A DNA stretch of 19,667 nucleotides. Origin: an uncultured Muribaculaceae bacterium. Its GTDB lineage: Bacteria > Bacteroidota > Bacteroidia > Bacteroidales > Muribaculaceae. The notes under the pieces are model-generated. The model did not search any database, was not told the origin of the DNA, and saw nothing but the letters and a program-made list of their open reading frames with translations. Made by a program: the position numbers and the translations under genes. Positions 7,626 to 15,350 of the stretch are shown one piece after another. The DNA lies in NCBI GenBank assembly GCA_910585755.1, contig CAJUFH010000058.1, positions 1 to 19,667 on the forward strand, in the 5' to 3' direction. Within the stretch, counting starts at the first letter, position 1. Each line of letters starts with the position of its first letter.

Positions 7626-8753
7626 TCACAAGAGCATATATTCCGCGAAGTTAGCGGGAGTTATGACCTTGAATGCGGCTTCGGGATAAGCGTTCGCAAA
7701 GCTCTGCGGCGGTTTGACATTGGCCTTGGACGGATTCCACTTACACTCCACGGCAGTCAACTGACCGTCAAGCTCTTCTATTATATCGATTTCATTCTGC
7801 TGCTGAGTACGCCAAAACCACATATTTACAAACGAGCGGTCATAGCTAATCTGCTTCACGCGCTCCGCAACCACGTAGTTCTCCCATAGAGCCCCCGCAT
7901 CCGTCCTGTTCTCGACTTCGCGAAAGTCCGCAATTACCGCGTTCCTGATTCCCAAATCATAAAAATATATTTTTTTGCTTGCCTTCAATTCATTCCTTAG
8001 ATTTCGGAAATAACTTCCAAGTCGGAAGACAACGAAACTCTTCTCCAGCAAATCTATATATCGCTCTACCGTCTTCGGATCCAGTCCGACAAGCATACCG
8101 ATTTCGCGATATGAAATCTGATCACCAATCTGACGGGCAAGCGCTTGCAGCAATGCCACAAGTTTATCAGGTTTCGTCAACCCGTCAAGCTGGAGAATAT
8201 CTCTATAAAGATAACTCGACGCCAGTTCCCGCAGCACTTCCCGTTCCTCCCCAGGAGAAGTAACCACTTCAGGATAATATCCGTAAACCATTCTGTGAGG
8301 AATCAATCTCGACTCAGTTAGCGGATTAGTATGTGCCGCCATTTCCTTGAACGATAGCGGAAACATCTGAAATTCACGCTTTCGTCCGGTAAGCGGTTCG
8401 TTTATTTTAGAAGCAAGCTGAAATGAAGAGCTACCTGTCGCGACAACCTGCACATCGGGAATCTGGTCTGTAATTAGTTTCAGTCGAAGCCCTATGTCGG
8501 CAATCCGCTGTGCCTCATCAATTACAACCACCTTGTTATTACCCAGGAACAGCCTTAATCGGTCAGATGTCATATTGGCAAACAATTCCCTTACGTCAAG
8601 GTCATCGCCATTAAGCCACAACACATCATTCCTACCCGAAAACATTTCGTGCAGGAGCGTAGATTTACCCACCTGCCTGGCTCCCATAATCACGATAGCC
8701 TTATTCGACCCAAGAAGTGCCTCTATTGTCGGCTGTAATTGTCGTTTAATCAT
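7626..8753 (-). CDS. AAA ATPase with DUF4143 domain
   Basis: A 375-residue P-loop ATPase of the AAA_14/DUF4143 group, widespread in Bacteroidales and often present in many divergent copies. Walker A is GARQVGKST (24-32), Walker B is VVVIDEA (75-81), and the sensor-like TGSSS is at 106-110. The DUF4143 part begins near residue 200. It carries NEIDII (320-325) and VECKW (335-339), which fit a PD-(D/E)xK nuclease-like fold. The cellular role of the family is unsettled; toxin-like, defence or mobile-element roles have been proposed. The gene is convergent with the TamL-like gene, only 28 bp apart, and is AT-richer than its neighbours, which suggests acquisition. Its upstream region holds repeated elements that may bind its own regulator. 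Confidence 0.88.
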   Translation of the reverse strand: MIKRQLQPTIEALLGSNKAIVIMGARQVGKSTLLHEMFSGRNDVLWLNGDDLDVRELFANMTSDRLRLFLGNNKVVVIDEAQRIADIGLRLKLITDQIPDVQVVATGSSSFQLASKINEPLTGRKREFQMFPLSFKEMAAHTNPLTESRLIPHRMVYGYYPEVVTSPGEEREVLRELASSYLYRDILQLDGLTKPDKLVALLQALARQIGDQISYREIGMLVGLDPKTVERYIDLLEKSFVVFRLGSYFRNLRNELKASKKIYFYDLGIRNAVIADFREVENRTDAGALWENYVVAERVKQISYDRSFVNMWFWRTQQQNEIDIIEELDGQLTAVECKWNPSKANVKPPQSFANAYPEAAFKVITPANFAEYMLL

Positions 8754-8773
8754 CTTCCGAGATATTCTTTCCG

Positions 8774-8781
8774 CAAAGATA
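8774..8781 (-). promoter_or_regulatory. -7 promoter box of the DUF4143 ATPase gene
   Basis: Reading on the minus strand, TATCTTTG is an exact TAnnTTTG box, placed 20 bases before the ATG at 8753. A TTTG (plus-strand CAAA at 8805-8808) lies 23 bp upstream, slightly farther than the usual 19-21 bp. Confidence 0.55.
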
Positions 8782-8798
8782 CAAAAAGCGCGGAACTA

Positions 8799-8857
8799 AT
8801 TCCGCAAATCTTATAAGAAATGAGGAATTGATTCCACAAATATTATAAGAAATGAGG
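8799..8857. repeat. Two 27-bp direct repeats upstream of the DUF4143 gene
   Basis: Copy 1 is at 8799-8825 and copy 2 at 8831-8857, with 25 of 27 bases equal and a 32-bp period. Each copy includes the right half of a GGAA-n4-TTCC imperfect palindrome (8792-8803 and 8824-8835), and a decayed third version lies at 8856-8867. On the minus strand each ends in an ATTTGCGG/ATTTGTGG motif similar to the real -7 box. The layout fits tandem operators or duplicated promoter units. Confidence 0.75.
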
Positions 8858-8888
8858 GATCCAATCCATATTTTTTATGGGAGGATAA

Positions 8889-8924
8889 GGAAAACGCCCC
8901 GCGCGAACAGGTCGGGCGGGGCGG
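8889..8924 (-). terminator. Intrinsic terminator after the DUF805 gene
   Basis: CGCCCCGC (8895-8902) and GCGGGGCG (8916-8923) form an 8-bp GC stem. On the minus strand the stem is followed by TTTTCC. It lies about 20 bases past the DUF805 stop and would end the uvrA-DUF805 transcript before the ATPase promoter region. Confidence 0.75.
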
Positions 8925-8945
8925 TAGATGTTTGACTGGGAGGGG

Positions 8946-9314
8946 TCAGGCGGGCTCGCCGAAACGGTTGGCCGCGGGTTCGCCGGCGGTAGCCGCCAGG
9001 ACGATGAACCAGATCCAGCCAATCACGGGAACGAGGTTGATGAAAATCCAACCGCCACCCTTGCCGATGTCGTGCATACGGCGCACAGCCACACCGAGGC
9101 CGGGAAGCAACAGTGCGAGGCTCACGAGGCCCTGAAGGATGGTAATGAACGCCGGAGCCTGGCCGTTGCTGCCGAAGATTACGCCCAGACCGCTGAGGAC
9201 GGCACCTATAATAAACTGGAACAATGCGAAATACCAAAATTCCGCACGACCGGCGCGACCCTTGAAACATACGTACTTGTTAAGCACGGTAGTTACAGCT
9301 TGCTTGAAATCCAT
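8946..9314 (-). CDS. DUF805 family small membrane protein
   Basis: A 122-residue inner-membrane protein of the DUF805 (YhaH/YhaI-like) family. Family marks are the N-terminal FKGRAGRAEFWYF (about 18-30), a first membrane segment (about 29-46), a second (about 55-73), VRRMHDIGKGGGW (77-89) and a third helix (about 89-106). The function of the family is unknown. The length is normal. It lies downstream of uvrA on the same strand with a 94-bp AT-rich gap and has a strong terminator after it, so it may be read through from uvrA or have its own start in the gap. Confidence 0.93.
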   Translation of the reverse strand: MDFKQAVTTVLNKYVCFKGRAGRAEFWYFALFQFIIGAVLSGLGVIFGSNGQAPAFITILQGLVSLALLLPGLGVAVRRMHDIGKGGGWIFINLVPVIGWIWFIVLAATAGEPAANRFGEPA

Positions 9315-9346
9315 ATCAGATTACCATTTTAAGTAATTAGTATATT

Positions 9347-9373
9347 ATATCGTATAACGCGAATATACGATAT
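9347..9373. other. AT-rich inverted repeat between uvrA and the DUF805 gene
   Basis: Ten-base arms 9347-9356 and 9364-9373 pair around a seven-base loop (ACGCGAA). No T-run follows on either strand, so this is more like an operator or a weak processing hairpin than a terminator. Confidence 0.45.
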
Positions 9374-9408
9374 TCTCACGTTGTCGCAAAATACCAGGGA
9401 CACTATTT

Positions 9409-12243
9409 TCAATGGCGGAGTTTAGAGAGGAGGTAGCGCCCGGTATGCGAGGCGGGATTGGCGGCGACCTCCTCAGGGGTGCCGGCGGCCACGAGACTGC
9501 CCCCGGCGGCACCTCCCTCGGGGCCGAGGTCGATGACGTGGTCGGCCATCTTGACAACGTCGAGGTTATGCTCGATAATCACCACCGTATGCCCCTGGGC
9601 GATGAGTCGGGAGAAGGAGTCCATCAGCAGGTTAATGTCGTGGAGGTGCAGCCCGGTGGTCGGTTCGTCGAATATGAACATAGTCGGTTCGGGCTTCTCC
9701 ATGCTCAGGAAATACGCGAGCTTCACGCGCTGGTTCTCGCCGCCCGACAGGGTCGACGACGACTGTCCGAGCTTTATATATCCCAACCCTACATCCTTCA
9801 GCGGCATGAGACGCTTCACTATGCGCGCCTCGGTCGCTCCGTCGCTTTCCGAGAAGAACTCTATCGCCTGGTTGACTGTCATATCGAGCACGTCGGAAAT
9901 CGACTGGCCGCGATACTGGATATCAAGCACCTCGCGCTTGAACCGCTTTCCGCCGCACGCCTCGCACGGTATCGTTATGTCGGCCATGAACTGCATCTCG
10001 ATGGTTATCGTGCCCTCACCCTTGCACTCCTCGCACCGGCCACCCTCGGCGTTGAACGAGAAATATGCCGGAGTGAACCCCATCTGTTTCGCCCCCTGCT
10101 GCGCCGCGAACAACTGGCGGATTTCGTCGTATGCTTTTAGGTATGTCGCAGGGTTGGAGCGGGTTGAGCGCCCGATCGGGTTCTGGTCGACAAACTCGAC
10201 GCATTTGACGCGCGAAAGGTCGCCCCTAAGCCCTTTCGACGCGCCGGGAGCATCGGAGCTCTCACCGAGATGGCGCAGAAGGCCGCGGTACAATATATCG
10301 CGTACCAGGGTCGATTTACCCGAACCGCTGACGCCGGTAACGACCGTCAGCACCCCGAGGGGGAACTTGACATCTATATCTTTCAGATTATGCTCGCGTG
10401 CCCCGACGACCTCTACATAGTCGCGCCACTTGCGCCGCGTCGCCGGAACGGGAATCTCCATCCGCCCCGTAAGATACTTCGCCGTATAGCTGCGGTCGGC
10501 CTCCGGAAGCGCCGCGATCGGGCCTTGGAACACGATTTCCCCTCCGAGGCGCCCCGCATCCGGCCCGACGTCGATAATCCAGTCGGCCGCCTCCATAATC
10601 TCCTGGTCGTGCTCGACGACGACAACCGTGTTGCCAAGCTGCTGCAGCGAGCGGAGCACGCCGATCAGGCGCTCCGTGTCGCGGGAATGGAGGCCGATAC
10701 TCGGCTCGTCAAGAATGTAAAGCGACCCGATGAGCGCCGAACCGAGCGAGGTTGCAAGGTTGATGCGCTGGCTCTCGCCGCCCGAGAGCGACGAGCTGAG
10801 GCGGTCGAGGGTAAGATAGTCAAGGCCGACATCGGAGAGGAAACGGAGACGGTGGCGTATCTCTGTCAGCAGACGGGCGGCCACCGCGGCGTCATGCTCC
10901 GACATCTCGAGATTGTCGAACCATTCGCGCAGCTCGGAAACCGGCATGCGCACCAGGTCGGAAATCGTATGGCCGCCGACCCTGACATACGATGCCTCCG
11001 GGCGCAGCCTCGTGCCGTGGCAGTCCGGGCAGATGGTCTTGCCGCGGTAACGGGCCAGCATAACGCGGTACTGGATTTTATACTGGTTACTTTCCAGCAT
11101 GCGGAAAAAACCGTCGATACCCTCGAATCCGGCCCCTCCGTGCCATAGCAGGTCTTTCTCCGACTGCGTAAGGTCGGCATACGGCCTGTGAATCGGGAAG
11201 CCGGTCTGAGCCGCGGTATGGATGAAGGCGCGCTTCCATTCGCTCATCTTCTCCCCCTTCCAGCAGGCAACCGCGTCATCGTAGACCGACAGCGCCGCGT
11301 TGGGAATAACGAGCCGCTCGTCGATACCGATACAGCGGCCGAACCCCTCGCAGCGGGGACACGCCCCATATGGATTGTTGAAGTTGAACAGGAGGTCGCT
11401 CGGCTCCATGAACTTGATGCCGTCGGCCTCGAAACGCTTCGAGAAATCGTGGCGCCGCGTCTTGCCATCCTCAGTCCATACGATAAGCGAAGCCTCGTCG
11501 CCCCCCTCGAAGAACGCCGTCTCGACCGAATCGGCCAGACGCGACAGCTCGTCGGCCTCGGAGCTGACCGCCAGGCGGTCGACCAGCAGCTCGTATCCGT
11601 GGTTCACCTTCGGGGGCTTCGGCGCGTCTGTAACCTCCTCGAAAGGAACGAACCGGCCGTCGCGGAACAGGCGCGAATACCCCCCCCTGCGGAGTATGTC
11701 GAGATGCGTCGCAAAGTCGCGCCCCTCGGGGACGCGAAGCGGGGCGGTAACGGCGATACGGGTGCCGTCGGGGTAAGTGCGGGCCGTGTCGACCACGTCG
11801 GTAACCGAGTGTTTGCGCACCTCCGTGCCGGAAACCGGCGAGAAGGTATGCCCAACCCTTCCGAACAGGAGCCTCATATAGTCGTAAATCTCCGTCGACG
11901 TTCCGACCGTACTCCGCGGGTTGCGGGTGTTGACCTTCTGCTCTATCGCGATGGCCGGGGGAAGGCCGCGGATAAAGTCGCACTCCGGCTTGCGCATCTT
12001 TCCGAGGAACTGGCGGGCGTAGGCCGAAAGACTCTCGACATAGCGGCGCTGACCCTCGGCATAAATCGTGTCGAAGGCGAGCGACGACTTGCCAGAGCCC
12101 GACAACCCGGTGACTACCACAAGCTTGCCGCGGGGAATCTCCAGGCTGACGTTCTTGAGGTTATTGACCCTCGCCCCCCGTATTTCGATCACGTCGCCCG
12201 GGGTTTCCGGGCCGGTTGTATGCTGTATATTGGCTTTTTTCAT
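9409..12243 (-). CDS. uvrA: UvrABC system subunit A
   Basis: DNA damage sensor of nucleotide excision repair: a UvrA dimer loads UvrB on lesions. The 944-residue protein has the normal two-ABC layout. Walker A motifs are GLSGSGKS (46-53) and GVSGSGKS (637-644). ABC signatures are LSGGE at 486-490 and at 832-836. Zinc modules are visible as CPRCEGFG and CPDCHGTRL in the first half and GGRCEECKGEG with CEACGGKRF in the second. The start ATG at 12243 gives a short 20-residue leader before IRGARVNNLKN, where UvrA proteins normally align. It is divergent from the YtxH cluster with a 143-bp shared intergenic region. I saw no LexA-like site there. Bacteroidetes often carry two UvrA paralogues, so this may be one of two. 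Confidence 0.97.
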   Translation of the reverse strand: MKKANIQHTTGPETPGDVIEIRGARVNNLKNVSLEIPRGKLVVVTGLSGSGKSSLAFDTIYAEGQRRYVESLSAYARQFLGKMRKPECDFIRGLPPAIAIEQKVNTRNPRSTVGTSTEIYDYMRLLFGRVGHTFSPVSGTEVRKHSVTDVVDTARTYPDGTRIAVTAPLRVPEGRDFATHLDILRRGGYSRLFRDGRFVPFEEVTDAPKPPKVNHGYELLVDRLAVSSEADELSRLADSVETAFFEGGDEASLIVWTEDGKTRRHDFSKRFEADGIKFMEPSDLLFNFNNPYGACPRCEGFGRCIGIDERLVIPNAALSVYDDAVACWKGEKMSEWKRAFIHTAAQTGFPIHRPYADLTQSEKDLLWHGGAGFEGIDGFFRMLESNQYKIQYRVMLARYRGKTICPDCHGTRLRPEASYVRVGGHTISDLVRMPVSELREWFDNLEMSEHDAAVAARLLTEIRHRLRFLSDVGLDYLTLDRLSSSLSGGESQRINLATSLGSALIGSLYILDEPSIGLHSRDTERLIGVLRSLQQLGNTVVVVEHDQEIMEAADWIIDVGPDAGRLGGEIVFQGPIAALPEADRSYTAKYLTGRMEIPVPATRRKWRDYVEVVGAREHNLKDIDVKFPLGVLTVVTGVSGSGKSTLVRDILYRGLLRHLGESSDAPGASKGLRGDLSRVKCVEFVDQNPIGRSTRSNPATYLKAYDEIRQLFAAQQGAKQMGFTPAYFSFNAEGGRCEECKGEGTITIEMQFMADITIPCEACGGKRFKREVLDIQYRGQSISDVLDMTVNQAIEFFSESDGATEARIVKRLMPLKDVGLGYIKLGQSSSTLSGGENQRVKLAYFLSMEKPEPTMFIFDEPTTGLHLHDINLLMDSFSRLIAQGHTVVIIEHNLDVVKMADHVIDLGPEGGAAGGSLVAAGTPEEVAANPASHTGRYLLSKLRH

Positions 12244-12316
12244 CTAATCTTAGTACAATGTTCTATATAAACGAAAAATAGCGGGAAAAATTGAGGAAGA
12301 AACCCGAAATAATCGC

Positions 12317-12324
12317 TATATTTG
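12317..12324 (+). promoter_or_regulatory. -7 promoter box for the YtxH-holin cluster
   Basis: TATATTTG matches TAnnTTTG exactly. A candidate -33 (ATTG at 12290-12293) lies 23 bp upstream, slightly farther than ideal. It leaves a leader of about 55 bases before ATG 12387. Confidence 0.5.
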
Positions 12325-12386
12325 GGGAACCAAACGCCCTTCGGAGTGTTATACCTGTAAACTCAACTTTCAAACCCATTAGCATT

Positions 12387-12620
12387 ATGAAAAACTTAGA
12401 CATTGTTCTCGCAGTTGTTGGTGGCGCTGTTGCCGGTGCCGCGCTCGGTCTCCTGTTCGCTCCCAAGAAAGGCGAGGAAGTTCGCGGCGACATCATGAAG
12501 AAAGGCGAAGACGTCTACGAGGACGTGCTTGAATACCTCCGCGACAAGAAAAAAGCGCTGAAACGCTCCAAACTCGAAAAGCTCGTCGACAAACTCGAAG
12601 CCGACGTGAAAGAGGCATAA
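12387..12620 (+). CDS. YtxH domain protein (first copy)
   Basis: A 77-residue small membrane protein. One N-terminal glycine-rich helix (about 4-24, VVGGAVAGAALGLLFAPKKG) is followed by a charged, probably coiled-coil tail rich in Lys and Glu. This is the YtxH layout, known from general-stress proteins of Bacillus. I chose ATG 12387 because the helix begins directly after it; the frame extends upstream to 12291, but that part overlaps the likely promoter box at 12317. First gene of a four-gene run; the second YtxH-like gene follows after 41 bp. Confidence 0.88.
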   Translation: MKNLDIVLAVVGGAVAGAALGLLFAPKKGEEVRGDIMKKGEDVYEDVLEYLRDKKKALKRSKLEKLVDKLEADVKEA

Positions 12621-12661
12621 CACCCGTTTAAAACACCTAACGATTAAAGAACCCTAACGAT

Positions 12662-12868
12662 ATGAGAGCATTAAATATCCTTTACGCCTTCCTGGGAGGC
12701 GCCATCGTAGGCGCCGGAGCCGCTATCCTTTTCGCCCCCGAAAAGGGAGAGGACCTCAGAGGCCAGATCAAGACACTCCTCAAGAAATACGGCTGCTGCC
12801 ACTGCTCCAAGGAAGAGGAGCTGGAAGAACTCGTCGACGAAATCGCCGAGGAAATCAAGGAAGCCTGA
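12662..12868 (+). CDS. YtxH-like small membrane protein (second copy)
   Basis: A 68-residue paralogue of the preceding gene: membrane helix (about 5-25, with LGGAIVGAGAAILFAPEKGEDLRGQI) and an acidic tail. It differs by a cluster of three cysteines in YGCCHCSKEEE (about 43-53), absent in the first copy, that could bind metal or form disulfides. The shared APxKGE-xxRG core shows that the two arose by duplication. The acidic end (VDEIAEEIKEA) matches the end of the first copy. Confidence 0.85.
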   Translation: MRALNILYAFLGGAIVGAGAAILFAPEKGEDLRGQIKTLLKKYGCCHCSKEEELEELVDEIAEEIKEA

Positions 12869-12905
12869 CGCTTCCGAAGGCTTCCGGCCACCACAATACC
12901 CGCGC

Positions 12906-12931
12906 GGGGACGCGCCCTCTCGGCGCGCCCC
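12906..12931 (+). other. GC-rich hairpin between YtxH copy 2 and the holin-like gene
   Basis: GGGG-A-CGCGCC (12906-12916) pairs with GGCGCGCCCC (12922-12931) with one bulged A and a CTCTC loop. No T-run follows, so complete termination is unlikely; it may lower expression of the downstream genes or protect the 3' end of the upstream message. Confidence 0.45.
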
Positions 12932-12962
12932 CGCCTTATAACACATTTCTACCGCGAACATT

Positions 12963-13364
12963 ATGCTGCTCGACCACAGAAACCCGACAATGGAAGACCG
13001 TATGCGCTCGGCGCGCCATTCCCTGCGCCGGCTCGCGACGCTATATCTGGAAAACGCCAAAATAACCACGGCGGAGAAACTCACGATGTTCTGCACCGCC
13101 GCCACCGTCGGGGTAATTTGCCTGGTGCTCGCGCTGTTCGCCCTGGCGTTCGTGACCGTCGCGCTCATCGAGCTGCTGGCCCTCGCGATTCCCGTATGGG
13201 CCTCCTACCTGATTTTCGCCGGAATCTACGCCGTAATGATCCTGACCCTGATTCTTCTGCGGGAACCGCTGATTATGAACCCGATCGCTCGCTTTATGAG
13301 CAAACTCCTCCTCGAGCCTGAAAGCGAGCGCCGAGCCGAGAAGAAAGAAGACAAGCCGGAATAA
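12963..13364 (+). CDS. Phage holin superfamily III / YqjE-like membrane protein
   Basis: A 133-residue protein with two hydrophobic helices (about 46-72 and 76-100) between a basic, helical N-terminus (SARHSLRRLATLYLENAKITTAEKL) and a charged C-terminus. This matches the putative holin superfamily III (Actinobacterial holin-X/YqjE type), which despite the name is mostly chromosomal and not phage-borne. Here it sits between YtxH-like genes and a small basic protein with no phage genes nearby. That supports an envelope role rather than lysis. An alternative start at Met10 (12990) is possible. Confidence 0.82.
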   Translation: MLLDHRNPTMEDRMRSARHSLRRLATLYLENAKITTAEKLTMFCTAATVGVICLVLALFALAFVTVALIELLALAIPVWASYLIFAGIYAVMILTLILLREPLIMNPIARFMSKLLLEPESERRAEKKEDKPE

Positions 13365-13380
13365 ACACCCTCTAAGCCTT

Positions 13381-13689
13381 ATGACAAACAGCAGCACAAA
13401 ACACCTGACCGACGCCATCGGCGAGCCGGCGGGACCGGAGTTCAAGGGCTACACGCTCCAACAGATGCGCGCCCGTAAGGCCGTGAACCAGGTAAAAATC
13501 GACTTGCAGAAACAGAAACTCATCAACGCGGTCACCGTGCGCCGCGACGCGCCCGACCCGGACCGCCCCGCTCTAGCGACCACCATCGAGAACGTTTTCC
13601 GATATGCCCAGATCGCGCTTTATTCCTACAAAATCGCCCGCCGCGCGATGAACCTCTACCAGTCGTTCCGCCGCGCTGGCCGGTCATAA
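13381..13689 (+). CDS. Small basic protein of unknown function, last gene of the YtxH-holin cluster
   Basis: A 102-residue protein I do not recognise as a named family. It has no signal peptide. The middle (about 27-50, YTLQQMRARKAVNQVKIDLQKQ) is an amphipathic basic helix. The C-terminal part (about 68-100) contains a moderately hydrophobic helix, FRYAQIALYSYKIARRAM, then SFRRAGR. It starts 16 bp after the holin-like gene, so it is almost surely in the same transcript. The gene order (small tail-anchored protein, holin-superfamily protein, small basic protein) recalls E. coli yqjD-yqjE-yqjK, though I see no firm sequence match to YqjK. Confidence 0.75.
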   Translation: MTNSSTKHLTDAIGEPAGPEFKGYTLQQMRARKAVNQVKIDLQKQKLINAVTVRRDAPDPDRPALATTIENVFRYAQIALYSYKIARRAMNLYQSFRRAGRS

Positions 13690-13718
13690 CACGGCGCTGC
13701 GCCATAACCCTCTTAAAA

Positions 13719-13750
13719 CTTGCGTAGTCGGAGGGATTTAGCTAATTTTG
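13719..13750 (+). promoter_or_regulatory. Bacteroidetes-type promoter for prmA
   Basis: CTTG (13719-13722) and TAATTTTG (13743-13750) are separated by 20 bp, the ideal spacing. The -7 box lies across an upstream in-frame ATG at 13748, so translation should begin at the later ATG 13802. Confidence 0.75.
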
Positions 13751-13801
13751 CGGAGAGTTAACATATATTACAGACACTCTCCAGTCACAACTCCCCGCAA
13801 A

Positions 13802-14665
13802 ATGAACGATTACCACGCGATACATATAACGATAACGCCCCCTTCGGAGGACGCGGCCGACATCGTAGCCGCCATCCTGGCCCCGGAGGGGTATGAGTCA
13901 TTCGTGCCCGACGAAACTCCCGGCTCCGGCCTGACCGCATACATCCGCGCAGAGGATTTCAACGACGAGGCCCTTGCCGCCGCTCTCGCCGACTTCCCGC
14001 TGCCCGGTTTCACCCTGGCCCACACTTCTGAATTTATCGAAGGGCGCGACTGGAACAGCGAATGGGAGAAAAACTATTTCCAGCCTATCGTCGTGGCCGA
14101 CAAATGCGTAATCCACAGCTCGTTCCATACCGACATTCCCAAATGCCTCTACGACATAACGATTGACCCCAAAATGGCGTTCGGTACGGGGCACCACGCG
14201 ACAACCTCGCTTATTATCGAGCAGCTTCTGCGGCTCGACCTCGAAGGGAAGGCCGTTACCGACATGGGGACCGGCACAGGGATCCTCGCCATACTCGCCG
14301 CGATGCGCGGGGCGTCACCCGTCTCGGCAGTGGAAATCGACCCCGCGGCAGAAATCAACGCCGAAGAGAACGTCGTCTCAAACGGCCATCCTGAAATCGA
14401 CGTGCGTCTCGGTGACGCATCCCTCCTACCCGGATTGCCCAAAGCCGACATATTCATCGCCAACATCAACCGCAACATCATCACGGGCGACCTTCCCGCC
14501 TACGCCGCGAACCTCAAGGCGGATGGCACGATGCTCCTCAGCGGTTTTTATGAGCACGACATCCCAGTGGTCCTCGCCGCCGCTATCCCCCTGGGGCTGA
14601 CCGAGGAGGGACACACAGTCAAAGGGGACAACTGGACCTGCCTCCGCCTCACAAAGAAAGCCTGA
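13802..14665 (+). CDS. prmA: Ribosomal protein L11 methyltransferase
   Basis: Uses S-adenosylmethionine to methylate ribosomal protein L11. The 287-residue protein has the N-terminal substrate domain (1-60), then the Rossmann methyltransferase domain. Family marks are GRDWNSEWEKNYFQPI (about 81-96), the highly characteristic DPKMAFGTGHHATT (122-135), the SAM-binding loop MGTGTGILAI (155-164), VEIDP, and the catalytic-loop stretch IANINRNII. The start is set by the promoter at 13719-13750, which excludes the 18-residue longer frame from 13748. The outer-membrane-type gene follows after 7 bp, so the two probably form a transcript. Confidence 0.97.
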   Translation: MNDYHAIHITITPPSEDAADIVAAILAPEGYESFVPDETPGSGLTAYIRAEDFNDEALAAALADFPLPGFTLAHTSEFIEGRDWNSEWEKNYFQPIVVADKCVIHSSFHTDIPKCLYDITIDPKMAFGTGHHATTSLIIEQLLRLDLEGKAVTDMGTGTGILAILAAMRGASPVSAVEIDPAAEINAEENVVSNGHPEIDVRLGDASLLPGLPKADIFIANINRNIITGDLPAYAANLKADGTMLLSGFYEHDIPVVLAAAIPLGLTEEGHTVKGDNWTCLRLTKKA

Positions 14666-14672
14666 CCGAAAC

Positions 14673-15326
14673 ATGATGAGATTACGCGCAAAAATATTCG
14701 GCGCGCTTGCCGCCGTCCTACTTGCAGCCGCTGCCGCCGAAGCCCAGACCGTACCCGTGACCGTGGTCGAGGAAACAATCCTGACCCCGTCCCCGGAGTT
14801 CGCCTCCTCCATCGCCAACGCCCGCTCCCACAAAGAGACAAACCACCACAAGTCCCCCTCTTTCCGAAAGGGCTCGGGAGGCTCCGGCCACTTCACCTGG
14901 GGAGCCGACGCGGGAAGTTCCATCGACATGTCGGCAACCGACATGAGCGCCATCGATATTAACGTGAATATCGGCTACAAAGGCCCTTACGTCCGTTTTC
15001 TCGGCATCGGCGCCGGAATCTCGCCGATGGTCAACAACTCATCGCGCATCTACCCCGTCTACGCGCTCTTCCGCTCCTCCTTCTCAGCCCGGCCGCGCTT
15101 CTGCTTCCTCGACCTCCGGGCCGGAGCCGCCTTCTGCAACCTGCGCGACCTATCCACGCAGGCCGACTTCTACGGCTCGCTCGGCCTCGGCATAACCCTC
15201 GCCCACGGCAAACGCTTCTCCTCCCACATAATCCTCGCCTACACCTATATCGCCCTCCAGGACGAGGCCAAATACTACCTCGACGACCTCCACTTCGCGA
15301 CGCTCCGCCTCGGTGTCTCCTTCTGA
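14673..15326 (+). CDS. Exported outer-membrane beta-barrel type protein
   Basis: A 217-residue protein I do not recognise as a named family. A signal peptide is clear (residues 1-25: RLRAK, a long Leu/Ala core, then AEAQT as cleavage site). Alternating hydrophobic strands (NVNIGYKGPYVRFLGIGAGIS, SLGLGITLAH, SHIILAYTYIAL) and the terminal phenylalanine in LRLGVSF fit a small, about eight-stranded, outer-membrane barrel. It starts 7 bp after prmA; ATG 14676 is an equal alternative. No functional link to L11 methylation is evident. It converges with the DUF3108 pair, 24 bp away. Confidence 0.75.
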   Translation: MMRLRAKIFGALAAVLLAAAAAEAQTVPVTVVEETILTPSPEFASSIANARSHKETNHHKSPSFRKGSGGSGHFTWGADAGSSIDMSATDMSAIDINVNIGYKGPYVRFLGIGAGISPMVNNSSRIYPVYALFRSSFSARPRFCFLDLRAGAAFCNLRDLSTQADFYGSLGLGITLAHGKRFSSHIILAYTYIALQDEAKYYLDDLHFATLRLGVSF

Positions 15327-15350
15327 CCCCCTGCATCAAAAGATATTTCG

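Noticed and set aside
11188..12270. Long plus-strand open frame (360 codons) opposite uvrA
   Set aside because: It mirrors the uvrA coding strand and has no family motif; several others opposite uvrA (9458-10420, 10270-11148) are the same effect.
12963..13364. Prophage origin for the holin-like gene
   Set aside because: No endolysin, structural or integrase gene is nearby, and the superfamily is mostly chromosomal.
13748..13801. Upstream start of prmA
   Set aside because: The -7 promoter box covers this ATG, so the transcript would begin after it.
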